Assembly: GCF_001857945.1 (NCBI RefSeq)
Contig: NZ_CP017770.1
Coordinates: 1,860,001-1,924,000, forward strand
DNA from: Paenibacillus crassostreae
GTDB lineage: Bacteria; Bacillota; Bacilli; Paenibacillales; Paenibacillaceae
Direction: 5' to 3'
Length of the DNA stretch: 64,000 nt
Part shown: positions 10,150 to 18,637 of the stretch, one piece after another
Numbering within the stretch: position 1 is the first letter of the stretch
Layout: each line of letters opens with the position of its first letter
Program-made: the position numbers and the translations under genes
The notes under the pieces: generated by a model
The model's input: only the letters and a program-made list of their open reading frames with translations
Told to the model about the DNA's origin: nothing
Database searches by the model: none

Positions 10150-11889
10150 TTAAATAAATTCTTTTTGCAATTGTGTAGTGTAGAGTTGATAGTATTTTGT
10201 TCCCTGTTGCATAAGTTCTGCATGACTGCCGCTTTCCTCAATGCTGCCGTTCACCATCACTAGTATTCGATCTGCATGCGTAATCGTTGACAACCGATGT
10301 GCAATAACCAACGTGGTACGCCCTGTCATCAACCTAGATAATGCATCCTGCACAAGCCGTTCACTTTCATTATCTAGTGCAGCAGTAGCTTCATCAAGTA
10401 ATAATACGGGGGCGTCCCTTAATATAGCACGGGCAATGGAGATTCGCTGTTTCTGCCCACCAGATAAGCGAATTCCCTGCTCACCAATCTCAGTATCCAT
10501 GCCATCTTCCATCTGCATAATGAAGTCATATGCATTGGCGCTCCTAGCGGCGGCTATAATCTCATCTTCCGAAGCATCCACATTTCCATCAGCAATATTA
10601 TCCCGAATCGTACCTGTGAAGAGATGATTCTCTTGAGGCACATAGGCAAAGTATCCTCTCAATTGCTGTAAGGACATATCTGTAAGTTTCCTACCATCAA
10701 TTGACAACTCACCCAGTGTAATGGGATAGAACCCCAGTAACAGTCTGAATAATGTAGATTTCCCTCCCCCACTAGGTCCCACAATCGCGATAACCTCACC
10801 GGCGTCTGCCTGAAGATTTACAGAATTAAGAATAGGATTACCCTGACTTGAATATTCAAAGGTAACGTCACTCATATTTAAACTACGGAATGCCTTATTG
10901 GCCTTTCCTTCTTGAGGTAGCGTGTCAACTTCAGTTGGTGCATCCAGTAAAGAAAATATACGGTCAGCACTCCCTAACGACTTTTGAAAAGAAGCCCATT
11001 CTCCAGGAAGCTGCATAAAAGGACCAACTAAATAATTCATCAATTGTATGAAAGCAAGCATTGCCCCAATCTCTAAAGATCCTTCAGCAACCCAGAATGC
11101 TGCAACTAGAATAGCAATCAAAAAAGTGAGATTACCAAAAACAGTTGAGATTGACGACGCTGCCCCTTGGATCTTACCTCCACTAGTTTCCAATGTTACC
11201 AGTGTAGAATTTTGTCCACTAAATTTATTTAGTAGTTTACGCTCTAAACCAAATGTTTTTACAACTGAAGTTCCTCCAAGAACATCCTGCAAAAAAGCCG
11301 ATAGACGACCTAACGTTTCCTGAAGTTGACCAGAATTGTTTCGCATCCATTTACCGAATACGCTCCCGAGCAAAACAGTCATAGGGCCGATAGCTAGACA
11401 GATTAAAGCTAACTGCCAATGGATCAACATCAAATATATAAATGAAGCTATAATAAGGATTGGATTCTTAATTAGCGACATAAGGGTATGACCACATCCA
11501 TCACCAACTGCTTGATTATCCATTGTTATACGAGATAATAGCTCACCGGAATGATTATCATCCCGATATGCGACACTCACCTTAAGTAATTGTTCCATCG
11601 TATCGACTCGCATATCCTTTCGAATATTAACAGAAACTTTGGTTTTCCAGTAATGATCCAAATAAGAATTCAATCCTAATAAGATTAGTACAGTGATCCC
11701 CATAATGATGAAGAATGGCCATTTCTCCACTTCTCCAGTCGATGCGGCATTGGCGACATTCGACAGGAACCATGCCATCCATAGATCTAAAGTGACCCCA
11801 ATTAACATTGTGATTATCAACCCTACATATAATAACCTTTGTCTTTTCATATAAAAGAAAAGCCTTTTGAGCGTTTTACCTTGACTCAT
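10150..11889 (-). CDS. ABC exporter half-transporter (fused membrane and ATPase domains)
   Basis: 579 residues, type IV ABC exporter in which membrane and nucleotide-binding domains are fused, probably a homodimer. Six transmembrane helices span about 18-300; the ATPase has Walker A GPSGGGKST (371-379), signature LSGGQKQR (475-482), Walker B VLLLDEATAALD and the H-loop in VIAHRLSTI. Related to multidrug/lipid exporters such as BmrA; substrate unknown. It follows a ribbon-helix-helix regulator gene by 17 bp and is probably cotranscribed and controlled by it. Confidence 0.9.
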   Translation of the reverse strand: MSQGKTLKRLFFYMKRQRLLYVGLIITMLIGVTLDLWMAWFLSNVANAASTGEVEKWPFFIIMGITVLILLGLNSYLDHYWKTKVSVNIRKDMRVDTMEQLLKVSVAYRDDNHSGELLSRITMDNQAVGDGCGHTLMSLIKNPILIIASFIYLMLIHWQLALICLAIGPMTVLLGSVFGKWMRNNSGQLQETLGRLSAFLQDVLGGTSVVKTFGLERKLLNKFSGQNSTLVTLETSGGKIQGAASSISTVFGNLTFLIAILVAAFWVAEGSLEIGAMLAFIQLMNYLVGPFMQLPGEWASFQKSLGSADRIFSLLDAPTEVDTLPQEGKANKAFRSLNMSDVTFEYSSQGNPILNSVNLQADAGEVIAIVGPSGGGKSTLFRLLLGFYPITLGELSIDGRKLTDMSLQQLRGYFAYVPQENHLFTGTIRDNIADGNVDASEDEIIAAARSANAYDFIMQMEDGMDTEIGEQGIRLSGGQKQRISIARAILRDAPVLLLDEATAALDNESERLVQDALSRLMTGRTTLVIAHRLSTITHADRILVMVNGSIEESGSHAELMQQGTKYYQLYTTQLQKEFI

Positions 11890-11906
11890 GTTCGAACCTC
11901 CTCTTC

Positions 11907-12314
11907 TTAGGAATGATCGCGCAAAGTCTGCAAATAACTCTTGATGTCTGGTCGCGCTTTAATTATTCCAAATACTTTAACACTCGTAAATGTTTCTTGT
12001 ACTAACTCAAGAGGGACATCCTCGGCGATGATCAGCGTACCAATCAACCTGATATCTACTTCCCTATTCCCCTGTTTCAACCCTTCTAACTCATCTATAT
12101 TAAATTTAACTACTCCAAACACGGTATACTTATCTGTTGTCATTTGTTTTATTTCTGCAGAATGAACTGTTAGTTGTTGCCGGATCGACTGGCGAATAAA
12201 ATCAGTGCGATTAGAATAAAATCCTTGATCCACTAATAAATCAATCTGACCTAAATCCACCGCTCCTAGGTTAATCGTTACTTTTTCTGACTCCGAAATA
12301 TGAATCACCTCCAT
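11907..12314 (-). CDS. Ribbon-helix-helix (CopG-like) regulator of the adjacent ABC exporter
   Basis: 135 residues. Residues 10-50 (KVTINLGAVDLGQIDLLVDQ, then FYSNRTDFIRQSIRQQL) fit a ribbon-helix-helix DNA-binding fold: a short beta strand followed by two helices with the NRTDFIR turn. The C-terminal 80 residues resemble no ligand domain I can name. It sits directly upstream of the ABC exporter. The ATG at 12314 has no Shine-Dalgarno sequence; a strong GGAGGTGAT (12312-12304) lies inside the frame and is better spaced for the in-frame ATT at 12299, so the true start is uncertain. The promoter region carries four regularly spaced half-sites, likely its own operator. Confidence 0.75.
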   Translation of the reverse strand: MEVIHISESEKVTINLGAVDLGQIDLLVDQGFYSNRTDFIRQSIRQQLTVHSAEIKQMTTDKYTVFGVVKFNIDELEGLKQGNREVDIRLIGTLIIAEDVPLELVQETFTSVKVFGIIKARPDIKSYLQTLRDHS

Positions 12315-12324
12315 TTCATTTAAT

Positions 12325-12366
12325 TACCATCTATATACCATCTACATACCATCCATATAGATGGTA
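12325..12366. promoter_or_regulatory. Array of four 9-bp half-sites at exact 11-bp spacing
   Basis: TACCATCTA starts at 12325 and 12336, TACCATCCA at 12347, and the inverted TAGATGGTA at 12358. The four units are spaced exactly 11 bp apart, about one helical turn. It lies 11-52 bp upstream of the annotated start of the ribbon-helix-helix gene. Ribbon-helix-helix proteins of the CopG/Arc class bind such phased half-sites cooperatively, so this is most likely the autoregulatory operator. Confidence 0.75.
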
Positions 12367-12447
12367 TTATAATCACTTTCACATAATATGTCTATATATA
12401 CTTTTTTGTAACTTGAAGATAATGTTCTGACTTCTGCTAATAACATT

Positions 12448-12487
12448 AAAAAGCAGATCAAGGATTAACCACCTTAACCTGCTTTTT
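12448..12487 (-). terminator. Intrinsic terminator after dgt
   Basis: AAAAAGCAG and CTGCTTTTT are perfect complements around an interior with partial pairing. It is about 60 bp past the dgt stop, and is nearly symmetric so it could act on both strands. Confidence 0.75.
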
Positions 12488-12546
12488 GACCATTCACTCT
12501 TTTATGTTAGACAATATGATAACTATATTTAGGATGTTCATATCCA

Positions 12547-13956
12547 TTAATCTAGATCATAAATTGATCCAACCTTAAGTCCATACAATTCATTGTATAT
12601 TTTCTCGGCAAAAGCATCTGTCATACCTGCGATATAATCAATCACCATATGTTCCCATGTCCACATCGGTTTATCCTTTAATTGATCTCGTTCTAAGCGT
12701 TGCAACCAATCGGATGGAATGATTGATTTGGATGTTTCAGGATCCACAAAAGCATCCCAGAGACGATGAATGATCCATTCACTTCTTTTTTGCAACCGCT
12801 GTACCCGTAAATCCTTAATCATGGTTACCCAAGCAAAGCTTTTAAGTACACTCACTGTACGCAACATATCCTCATTCTCGACATTCTCTTTCACGAAAGT
12901 GACTTTTTTCCAATTCCCATCCGTGATCACACCTAGATTACTCACGAATAGACTCACCCAATACGCTTTCACTTCACGTCTTGTGCGTGAGAAGTCATTC
13001 TCACATATCGGCATCTTATCTTTCCATACATGCAAAAAAGAAGATAACACTTCTTCAACCTTCGGTTGGATTTGTTCCTTGGTCCATCCTTCCCAAATCC
13101 CATCTTCAAGCGTCGTAACTTTCTCTACGATCAGCCGAATTATATACGGATCAAATAGGAAATGCTCATGAACTTCTATTTTACCCGCCTTAATTCCGTC
13201 CTCTAAATCATGTGATGAATAGGCAATGTCATCGCATAAATCCATAAGCTGAGCCTCTAACGTCTTTTTGCTATCAGGAATTCCCCAGTCCTTGCGGATC
13301 CCTGAGATATACTCCCATTCATGTTGATACAGTCCCTTTTTGAGCACAGCACCTGGGTAAGGGTATTTATTAATACCTAGTAATACCGCATCAGATAAAT
13401 TTAGACCGTCTATATTCTCTCTTTTCTCTAGGAACATAATTAATCGGAAATTATGCGCATTTCCCTCGAAATGTTCATATTTGTTTTTTAGACCGCTACG
13501 TACTTTTATTAAATGCTCTGGTGAGGCATGTTTCCCTCTCGTTGCCTCTTTCACTTTCTTATCGATGAATCGTTCGAGAATCCCATCCAGTATCTCTTCG
13601 CCTTTATGTCCGAATGGTGGATGTCCAAAGTCATGTGCAATCGAGGCACATTCAACCACTTCTGGATCAATCACTAAGCCTGGATTATCTGCAAGTTCTA
13701 GCATCACCTCGGGATAAGAGCGAACTAAACTTTTCGCAGCTTCCCGGGCAATTTGTGCCACTTCAAGCGAATGAGTCAATCGTGTCCGATAATAATCACC
13801 GGTTCCTGCACCGAATACTTGGGATTTACCTTGTAGTCTACGAAATGTCGGAGAGTGTATGAGTCTTGAATAATCTCGTTCAAAAGTAGCTCGTGAAGCA
13901 TCTAGTTTCGTCTGCTCGGGATGTTGTCGATGTTCTCTTTTCTCATTAATTGTCAT
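12547..13956 (-). CDS. dgt: Deoxyguanosinetriphosphate triphosphohydrolase-like HD protein
   Basis: 469 residues. Hydrolyses dNTPs, classically dGTP to deoxyguanosine and triphosphate. The HD metal site is visible: His62 in TRLTHSLEVAQ, His108-Asp109 in IAHDFGHPPFGHKGE, and a distal Asp in LCDDIAYSSHDLED. Residues 34-54 (SPTFRRLQGKSQVF) are the conserved dGTPase N-terminal motif. Length is at the usual 440-500 of the long type. Monocistronic. Some family members restrict phage by nucleotide depletion, but nothing nearby suggests a defence role. Confidence 0.9.
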   Translation of the reverse strand: MTINEKREHRQHPEQTKLDASRATFERDYSRLIHSPTFRRLQGKSQVFGAGTGDYYRTRLTHSLEVAQIAREAAKSLVRSYPEVMLELADNPGLVIDPEVVECASIAHDFGHPPFGHKGEEILDGILERFIDKKVKEATRGKHASPEHLIKVRSGLKNKYEHFEGNAHNFRLIMFLEKRENIDGLNLSDAVLLGINKYPYPGAVLKKGLYQHEWEYISGIRKDWGIPDSKKTLEAQLMDLCDDIAYSSHDLEDGIKAGKIEVHEHFLFDPYIIRLIVEKVTTLEDGIWEGWTKEQIQPKVEEVLSSFLHVWKDKMPICENDFSRTRREVKAYWVSLFVSNLGVITDGNWKKVTFVKENVENEDMLRTVSVLKSFAWVTMIKDLRVQRLQKRSEWIIHRLWDAFVDPETSKSIIPSDWLQRLERDQLKDKPMWTWEHMVIDYIAGMTDAFAEKIYNELYGLKVGSIYDLD

Positions 13957-14014
13957 AGTTGGTCTCTCCTTACTCCATCATCCATGTGAGTTTATATCTC
14001 ATTATTATGCTCTT

Positions 14015-14101
14015 GAATCAAATTCATAATCGCCTATGCAGCTTAAATATGAACAATATATAGTTACATCTAGATAGGTTTGCGTAATTATGAAATTGAT
14101 T
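14015..14101. repeat. Dispersed palindromic repeat, copy A (with insert)
   Basis: GAATCAAATTCATAAT (14015-14030) and ATTATGAAATTGATT (14087-14101) are near-perfect inverted arms. The inner cores CGCCTATGCA and TAGGTTTGCGTA match the other two copies, but are separated here by about 32 extra bases, so this copy is longer than the 52-bp copies at 21522 and 56008. Confidence 0.75.
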
Positions 14102-14180
14102 ATATTATATGCGATTTTTTACATGATGTATAAGAATAGACCACACGAAAAATCGATCTGGACGAATTTTGTATCAATTA

Positions 14181-14226
14181 ATCATAGAAAAAGGCGAAGC
14201 TAGTTCAGCTACGCCTTTTCTATGAT
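14181..14226 (-). terminator. Strong hairpin terminator, near-symmetric
   Basis: The sequence around AAAAGGCG ... CGCCTTTT forms an extended near-perfect hairpin with loop AGTTC. It is 30 bp past the stop of the lipoprotein gene on the minus strand. Confidence 0.8.
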
Positions 14227-14255
14227 TCAATTTTATAGCGTTAATGTTGGTCTAC

Positions 14256-14555
14256 CTAGTGCCGTTCTTTCTTCTTTTTACGTGATAATGAAATTCCACC
14301 AAAGCCACTAATTATAGCTATGTAGAACCCAAGATCGTACCACCAACCACTATTGTATATTTCGTAGATGCGAATATCTTCCTTGAAGAATCCTACAATT
14401 AATGAGATCGGTGCAATCCAGCCATGCCATACTCCCCAGAAGAATCCTGCTGGATACTCAACGGTGTTCTTCCCATCACCCGGAACACATCCCGTTAAAG
14501 ATACCATCAAAAGTAAAGCCAGACCTAAAAGTAATAATGACTTCTTTCTCCTCAT
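14256..14555 (-). CDS. Small predicted lipoprotein, function unknown
   Basis: 99 residues from the ATG at 14555, chosen because GGGAGGTG lies 6 bp upstream. Signal peptide with lipobox LTGC; the mature part has two hydrophobic stretches and a conserved-looking GVWHGWIAPISL motif, then a basic SRKKKK tail. This resembles widespread small GxWHG membrane proteins of unknown function. Confidence 0.7.
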   Translation of the reverse strand: MRRKKSLLLLGLALLLMVSLTGCVPGDGKNTVEYPAGFFWGVWHGWIAPISLIVGFFKEDIRIYEIYNSGWWYDLGFYIAIISGFGGISLSRKKKKERH

Positions 14556-14622
14556 CAAGGTCACCTCCCTCTAATCTTTATTCATCTACTCTCACTATAT
14601 GCCGATTGATATCCTATGTAAA

Positions 14623-14668
14623 TATACAAGAAATAGAGTACCAAGTGAAACTTACACTTTCTTATATA
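14623..14668. repeat. Degenerate hairpin repeat sharing its loop with the 45219 element
   Basis: Imperfect inverted repeat with apex CCAAGTGAAACTTACACTTT; the repeat at 45219-45266 has the closely related apex TCAAGTGAAACTTATACTTT, so the two are likely members of one family. Confidence 0.45.
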
Positions 14669-14670
14669 TG

Positions 14671-14709
14671 AAAAAAAAAGCGAATTCCCCCTCTAAGGAA
14701 ACCCGCTTT
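14671..14709 (-). terminator. Intrinsic terminator after the transglutaminase-like gene
   Basis: Minus strand AAAGCG ... CGCTTT hairpin with imperfect inner pairing, followed by a run of nine T, 14 bp past the stop. Confidence 0.85.
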
Positions 14710-14722
14710 CATTAAATGAATT

Positions 14723-15874
14723 TTACAATATCTGTTCTTCAATATGCGTCTCTGCAAACTTCGGAGGATTGAACCAGTTCCCACTTTGTGCCCATGTCGG
14801 ATCCAGTGGGACCCACTCATCGGTATTGGTTAAATACACTTCATTCCATGCGTGAGGTCCATAACCACCTTGACCGTTATAACCAAGGCCAGTAACTACT
14901 TTTACTTCGATATCTACAGATCGAGCCATCACTGCATACAACCTTGCATAGTCGATACACACACCAAGCTTCGTATCAAAGGTATCCTGCGGTGTCTGTT
15001 CATGCCATATTCCTTTTTGTTCATAGTCATCTACTTTATTATAATCATAGGATACTCGCGAACCCACCCAATCATATAATAGCCGTGCTTTCTCTTCTTC
15101 GCTCTCAGCCTTTTCCGTAATCTGAATCGCTGCTTGTGCGATATCTTCTGAGATGACACTATCAATAACCTCATATCTTCGTTGCAGAATACCATTCAAT
15201 TCTTGTTCCACAGCTTTCGTGAAGACCGGAAGTTTCTCTTTAACCAAATCTCCCGATAAAGGAACTATAATCATTTGAGCGCCATCCTGATAGACAGGCG
15301 AAGCCTCAACATGACGACTAAAGGCACTTGCTGGATATAAGGTAACATAAATGAAAAGAATAGCAACGACGACAATACAACGTGTAGCCCCCATTAATCC
15401 GCCAAACCCCATACCCGTTAAGCGACTAAGCATGCTAGAAGATTTCCCTTCACCACTGGAGAATAAAGATATCTTCCAAGATGGGAGTAAGAAGATCAAC
15501 ACACTGAATAACAGTCTAATAATAGAATAATTGACAATAAAAAGAACTGCAAACCGCATTAATGGAAAATCTGCCATTGAAGTTATCACTGTATAGTAGA
15601 CTTGCGACCATTTGCTCAAGTTTTCGTTAGATAATGTTGCACTATAATCTGCCAACCATCCTTGTACCAGGGGTGACATCCATATCGTAAAGGGGATCGA
15701 AATTACTAGTCCAAGAAGTGTAAGCACAACGCTACGAAGTAATGATAACAATCTACCTACTGAATTCGAAGCCCCTCTACGCCAACCTTGGAATAACGAT
15801 ACTACAAGAATACATACTAAGATCATCGTAACCATGTTAAAATCTTGAAAACTTTGAAACCATGTGTAGAACAC
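14723..15874 (-). CDS. Membrane protein with transglutaminase-like domain
   Basis: 383 residues. Four or five N-terminal transmembrane helices (about 15-200), then an extracytoplasmic transglutaminase-like fold (about 255-370). The Cys-His-Asp triad is visible: Cys in LGVCIDYARLY, His in PHAWNEVYL, Asp in LDPTWA. These domains are usually proteases or cross-linking enzymes. The GTG at 15874 was chosen because GGGGAG precedes it by 8 bp. It follows the small membrane-protein gene at 15915 by 40 bp and is probably cotranscribed with it. Substrate unknown. Confidence 0.82.
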   Translation of the reverse strand: MFYTWFQSFQDFNMVTMILVCILVVSLFQGWRRGASNSVGRLLSLLRSVVLTLLGLVISIPFTIWMSPLVQGWLADYSATLSNENLSKWSQVYYTVITSMADFPLMRFAVLFIVNYSIIRLLFSVLIFLLPSWKISLFSSGEGKSSSMLSRLTGMGFGGLMGATRCIVVVAILFIYVTLYPASAFSRHVEASPVYQDGAQMIIVPLSGDLVKEKLPVFTKAVEQELNGILQRRYEVIDSVISEDIAQAAIQITEKAESEEEKARLLYDWVGSRVSYDYNKVDDYEQKGIWHEQTPQDTFDTKLGVCIDYARLYAVMARSVDIEVKVVTGLGYNGQGGYGPHAWNEVYLTNTDEWVPLDPTWAQSGNWFNPPKFAETHIEEQIL

Positions 15875-15914
15875 GTATTAATCTCCCCTTTATTGAAATC
15901 CAGGGATGGACAAT

Positions 15915-16367
15915 CTACTTAGATGTGGTTGATTCATTACTTTGGGCGATCTCAATAAATGTAATGATCGAATCATTAACCTTCCATTCACCAACAGGTA
16001 TTCCCTTGAAAGTCACTTCTACCGTTTCTGTACCTATCTCTCCAACCAAGCTCACATTAGGTGTAGATACGGTGTACGTACCATCTGTGTTTTTGATGTA
16101 CTTTGCATCCTTTGCTTCCTTTAACATCACATTTATCGCTTCACTCTTGATGGTATCCACCGTCTCATCTTTTACCGTAGTAACAACTTCTCCGATCTTT
16201 TCAAGCGAGACGCCACTATAAATAAGTAATCCTGCCACAATAACAATCGCAAGCACCCATTTCACCATCGTCTTGACTAGATTGAGAACGATAAAGAGCA
16301 CCACGAGAGCGATGACAATTACCAACCAATTTTGCTGTAAAAAATCAGTCCATACCTCTACGTTCAT
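15915..16367 (-). CDS. Small membrane protein, unknown function
   Basis: 150 residues from the ATG at 16367 (MNVEVWTDFLQ), which has GGGAG upstream; a longer frame to 16433 exists but looks unlikely. Two adjacent hydrophobic helices (about residues 14-55) are followed by a soluble C-terminal domain of about 90 residues with VTFKGIPVGEWKV. No known domain recognised. Likely operon with the transglutaminase-like gene. Confidence 0.65.
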   Translation of the reverse strand: MNVEVWTDFLQQNWLVIVIALVVLFIVLNLVKTMVKWVLAIVIVAGLLIYSGVSLEKIGEVVTTVKDETVDTIKSEAINVMLKEAKDAKYIKNTDGTYTVSTPNVSLVGEIGTETVEVTFKGIPVGEWKVNDSIITFIEIAQSNESTTSK

Positions 16368-16559
16368 TAATTCATAGCACTCCCATCTACTAAACTTAAT
16401 GACCATTCTTGTAAAACTAGAAAGACCATTCATTTATTATACATTATTCCCAGATACTCTGTCAGCCTAACCCTTCTAGGACAAAAAAAGGATGATGCAG
16501 TTCTGTTTCAATCTTTATCTGCGTACAAGTAGTATAGATAAGATGAATGGAGTGATGAT

Positions 16560-17744
16560 GTGAAAACGGCTTTCTGGCTTTACTTATTTCTCTTTTTAGC
16601 TTTCTTCGACCTACATGCTCAGTACCCCATTCTTACCCCTTTTGCCATATCACTTGGTGCGGCTCCAGTCTTCATCGGTTGGATGGTAGGTATTTATGCA
16701 CTGACCCACCTACCAGGGAACATTATTGCAGGCAAGGTGATTGATCGTCATGGAAGCCGTCGCTATATCATCTTTAGTCTATTATCTGCTGGGGCTATTC
16801 TCCTTCTGCAAGCACATGTTCAATTCCCATGGCAGCTACTCCTACTACGTGCATTAAGTGGATTTGTATTAGCCTTTCTTTCTCCAGCTTGCCTTGCATT
16901 ACTAGCATCCTTATCTCAAGATCCTGTCACTCAAGGGAAATACATGTCAGGTCACGGAGTTATTCATACATTAGCTTCTGTTGTTTCCCCTGCGGCTGGC
17001 GCTTTTATTGTTGCCAAAGCAGGTTACTCCTTGACGTTCCAGAGTCTTGGTTGGTTACTTATTGCAACAGGTATTATGGCTATTTTCAGTGTGCCTTCAA
17101 CATTTAAAACATCAAAAGATTCTACTGCAAGGTCCGGAAATTCTATCCCATTCGGTTCTTTCGCACATCCGCGGTTAGAATCTGTCTCTTTACGTTACTA
17201 TATACTCCCATTTAGCGTCTCATGTGCACAAGGAATCCTCTTTTTTGAACTACCTCTAAGAAATACAGATATATCGGGAATTATGTCAACAGGTCTTCTT
17301 TTCTCTGTCATCAGCGTTGGAGCACTTCTGACTCTTTCTCTGCTCTTTCTAAATCGCTACTCACCTAATATACGAGTCGTAATAGGGATCCTGTTAATGG
17401 CTTGTTGTTTCTTTAGTCTAGCTGCGTTTCCACAAATTCCAATAGCTGTCTCTCTTTTTGTATTAGGTTCATCAAAAGGGATCATTTTCCCAGCTATGGC
17501 TTCACTATTCATTAAGCTAAGTGGTGGAACTCGTTTAGGAAGAGTATTTGCCTTTCAATCCATCGCTATGTCTCTAGGTTCATTCATAGGACCTGTTACT
17601 TCCGGACAATTTCGAGACCATGTTTCACCCTATTTCATAGCTTTTATTATTTTAATGGTTGGATTATTAATCATCCCGGTCTCTCGTCAGAATGCAACAT
17701 CTTTGTATTCACCTAATACTCATACTAATCCCGATGCTGTATAG
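16560..17744 (+). CDS. MFS transporter
   Basis: 394 residues with about 12 transmembrane helices and the MFS signature between helices 2 and 3 (GKVIDRHGSRRYI). Starts with GTG; GGAGTGAT precedes it at 7 bp, and the upstream in-frame ATG is followed by a stop. Small drug- or sugar-efflux family; substrate not predictable. It diverges from the gene at 16367 and is monocistronic. Confidence 0.8.
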   Translation: MKTAFWLYLFLFLAFFDLHAQYPILTPFAISLGAAPVFIGWMVGIYALTHLPGNIIAGKVIDRHGSRRYIIFSLLSAGAILLLQAHVQFPWQLLLLRALSGFVLAFLSPACLALLASLSQDPVTQGKYMSGHGVIHTLASVVSPAAGAFIVAKAGYSLTFQSLGWLLIATGIMAIFSVPSTFKTSKDSTARSGNSIPFGSFAHPRLESVSLRYYILPFSVSCAQGILFFELPLRNTDISGIMSTGLLFSVISVGALLTLSLLFLNRYSPNIRVVIGILLMACCFFSLAAFPQIPIAVSLFVLGSSKGIIFPAMASLFIKLSGGTRLGRVFAFQSIAMSLGSFIGPVTSGQFRDHVSPYFIAFIILMVGLLIIPVSRQNATSLYSPNTHTNPDAV

Positions 17745-17850
17745 GCTTTGACCCGAAAAGGAAGACACTAGGCCAATACACAATCCATTAGCCCTCACTC
17801 ACATAGGATACCATGTGGTAAATAACCACCTGAAAGTGAGGTGTAAGCAA

Positions 17851-18012
17851 ATGGGTTATCCTAATCAACCATGTTGTCCTAATTCTCATCCTAATCCAGC
17901 ACCACAAGTGATGCCAGCCGTTTCTTGTGGCGTTGGAATGTCAACAGGTATTGTTTTAGTTCTCTTTATTCTATTAGTAATTATTTTACGTACATTCCCT
18001 GGCTTCTATTAA
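17851..18012 (+). CDS. YjcZ-like small spore-associated membrane peptide
   Basis: 53 residues from the ATG at 17851, which has GAGGTG 7 bp upstream; the open frame begins earlier but without an RBS. A Cys/Pro-rich N-terminus is followed by a single hydrophobic helix (FILLVIILRTF), the pattern of YjcZ-family sporulation proteins. Function otherwise unknown. Confidence 0.65.
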   Translation: MGYPNQPCCPNSHPNPAPQVMPAVSCGVGMSTGIVLVLFILLVIILRTFPGFY

Positions 18013-18034
18013 TAATAAATTTAAAACGATATGA

Positions 18035-18065
18035 AGGTCCACTAATGATCATGGATGGTGGACCT
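18035..18065 (+). terminator. Hairpin after the YjcZ-like gene, weak T-run
   Basis: AGGTCCAC and GTGGACCT form an 8-bp stem around a 15-nt loop; the downstream sequence is only ATTCACGT, so termination strength is doubtful. Confidence 0.45.
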
Positions 18066-18193
18066 ATTCACGTTCAAAATCCCTTTGCATGAATCTGGCA
18101 AATAAAGATACACTAGAATTACCCTTGGATACAAAATAACATTTCCCGGGGAATTCTGAGGAATATCTCCTCAAATATTGAGGTGAATAGATC

Positions 18194-18523
18194 ATGTCGA
18201 TCTACATTGTTGTCGAAGGAAAGAATGATCGAATCAAGTTACGGCGTCTATTGTCATCAGAAATCACCATTCTGTGCACCTTTGGCACATTGAACGCTGT
18301 GAAGTTGGAATGCTTACGTGATCGAATTCACGATGACGAGGTCTTTTTATTTATGGACAATGACAGTTCAGGCAAAAAAATACGTGGTGTATTACGAGAC
18401 GCATTTCCAGACGCCCAACATCTATACACACGTCGTGGATATGCAGGAGTTGAAGGTACACCGGATGAATATCTAATCGCCCAATTAGAAAAAGCTGCTT
18501 TAGATGAATTTATAATTTATTAG
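18194..18523 (+). CDS. Small Toprim-domain protein
   Basis: 109 residues, essentially only a Toprim fold: VVEGKNDRIKLRRL (metal-binding Glu) near the start and MDNDSSGKKIRGVLRD with the DxD motif about 55-70, then PDEYLIAQLEKA. Toprim domains coordinate Mg for nucleotidyl transfer or RNA/DNA cleavage (primases, topoisomerases, RNase M5). It is most like the short YusF/RNase M5-like proteins of Bacilli. RBS GAGGTG before the ATG. Substrate unknown. Confidence 0.72.
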   Translation: MSIYIVVEGKNDRIKLRRLLSSEITILCTFGTLNAVKLECLRDRIHDDEVFLFMDNDSSGKKIRGVLRDAFPDAQHLYTRRGYAGVEGTPDEYLIAQLEKAALDEFIIY

Positions 18524-18573
18524 GATACGCCATAGTGGTCACCTTCGTAAGTAGCCCGATCAGTGTATTTAAA

Positions 18574-18614
18574 CAAAAAAACTTCTTACCTCCCTATATT
18601 CTGGGGCAAGAAGT
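18574..18614 (-). terminator. Intrinsic terminator after sco
   Basis: Minus strand ACTTCTTGCC ... GGTAAGAAGT hairpin followed by seven T. It lies 24 bp past the sco stop. Confidence 0.85.
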
Positions 18615-18637
18615 GAGTGCAAAACCAAGCAATTTTA

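Noticed and set aside
10044..10241. Short minus-strand ORF overlapping the end of the ABC exporter gene
   Set aside because: Overlaps the real gene in another frame, and no RBS or family match.
12547..13956. dGTPase as an anti-phage defence gene
   Set aside because: Family is widespread as housekeeping enzyme and no defence genes are near.
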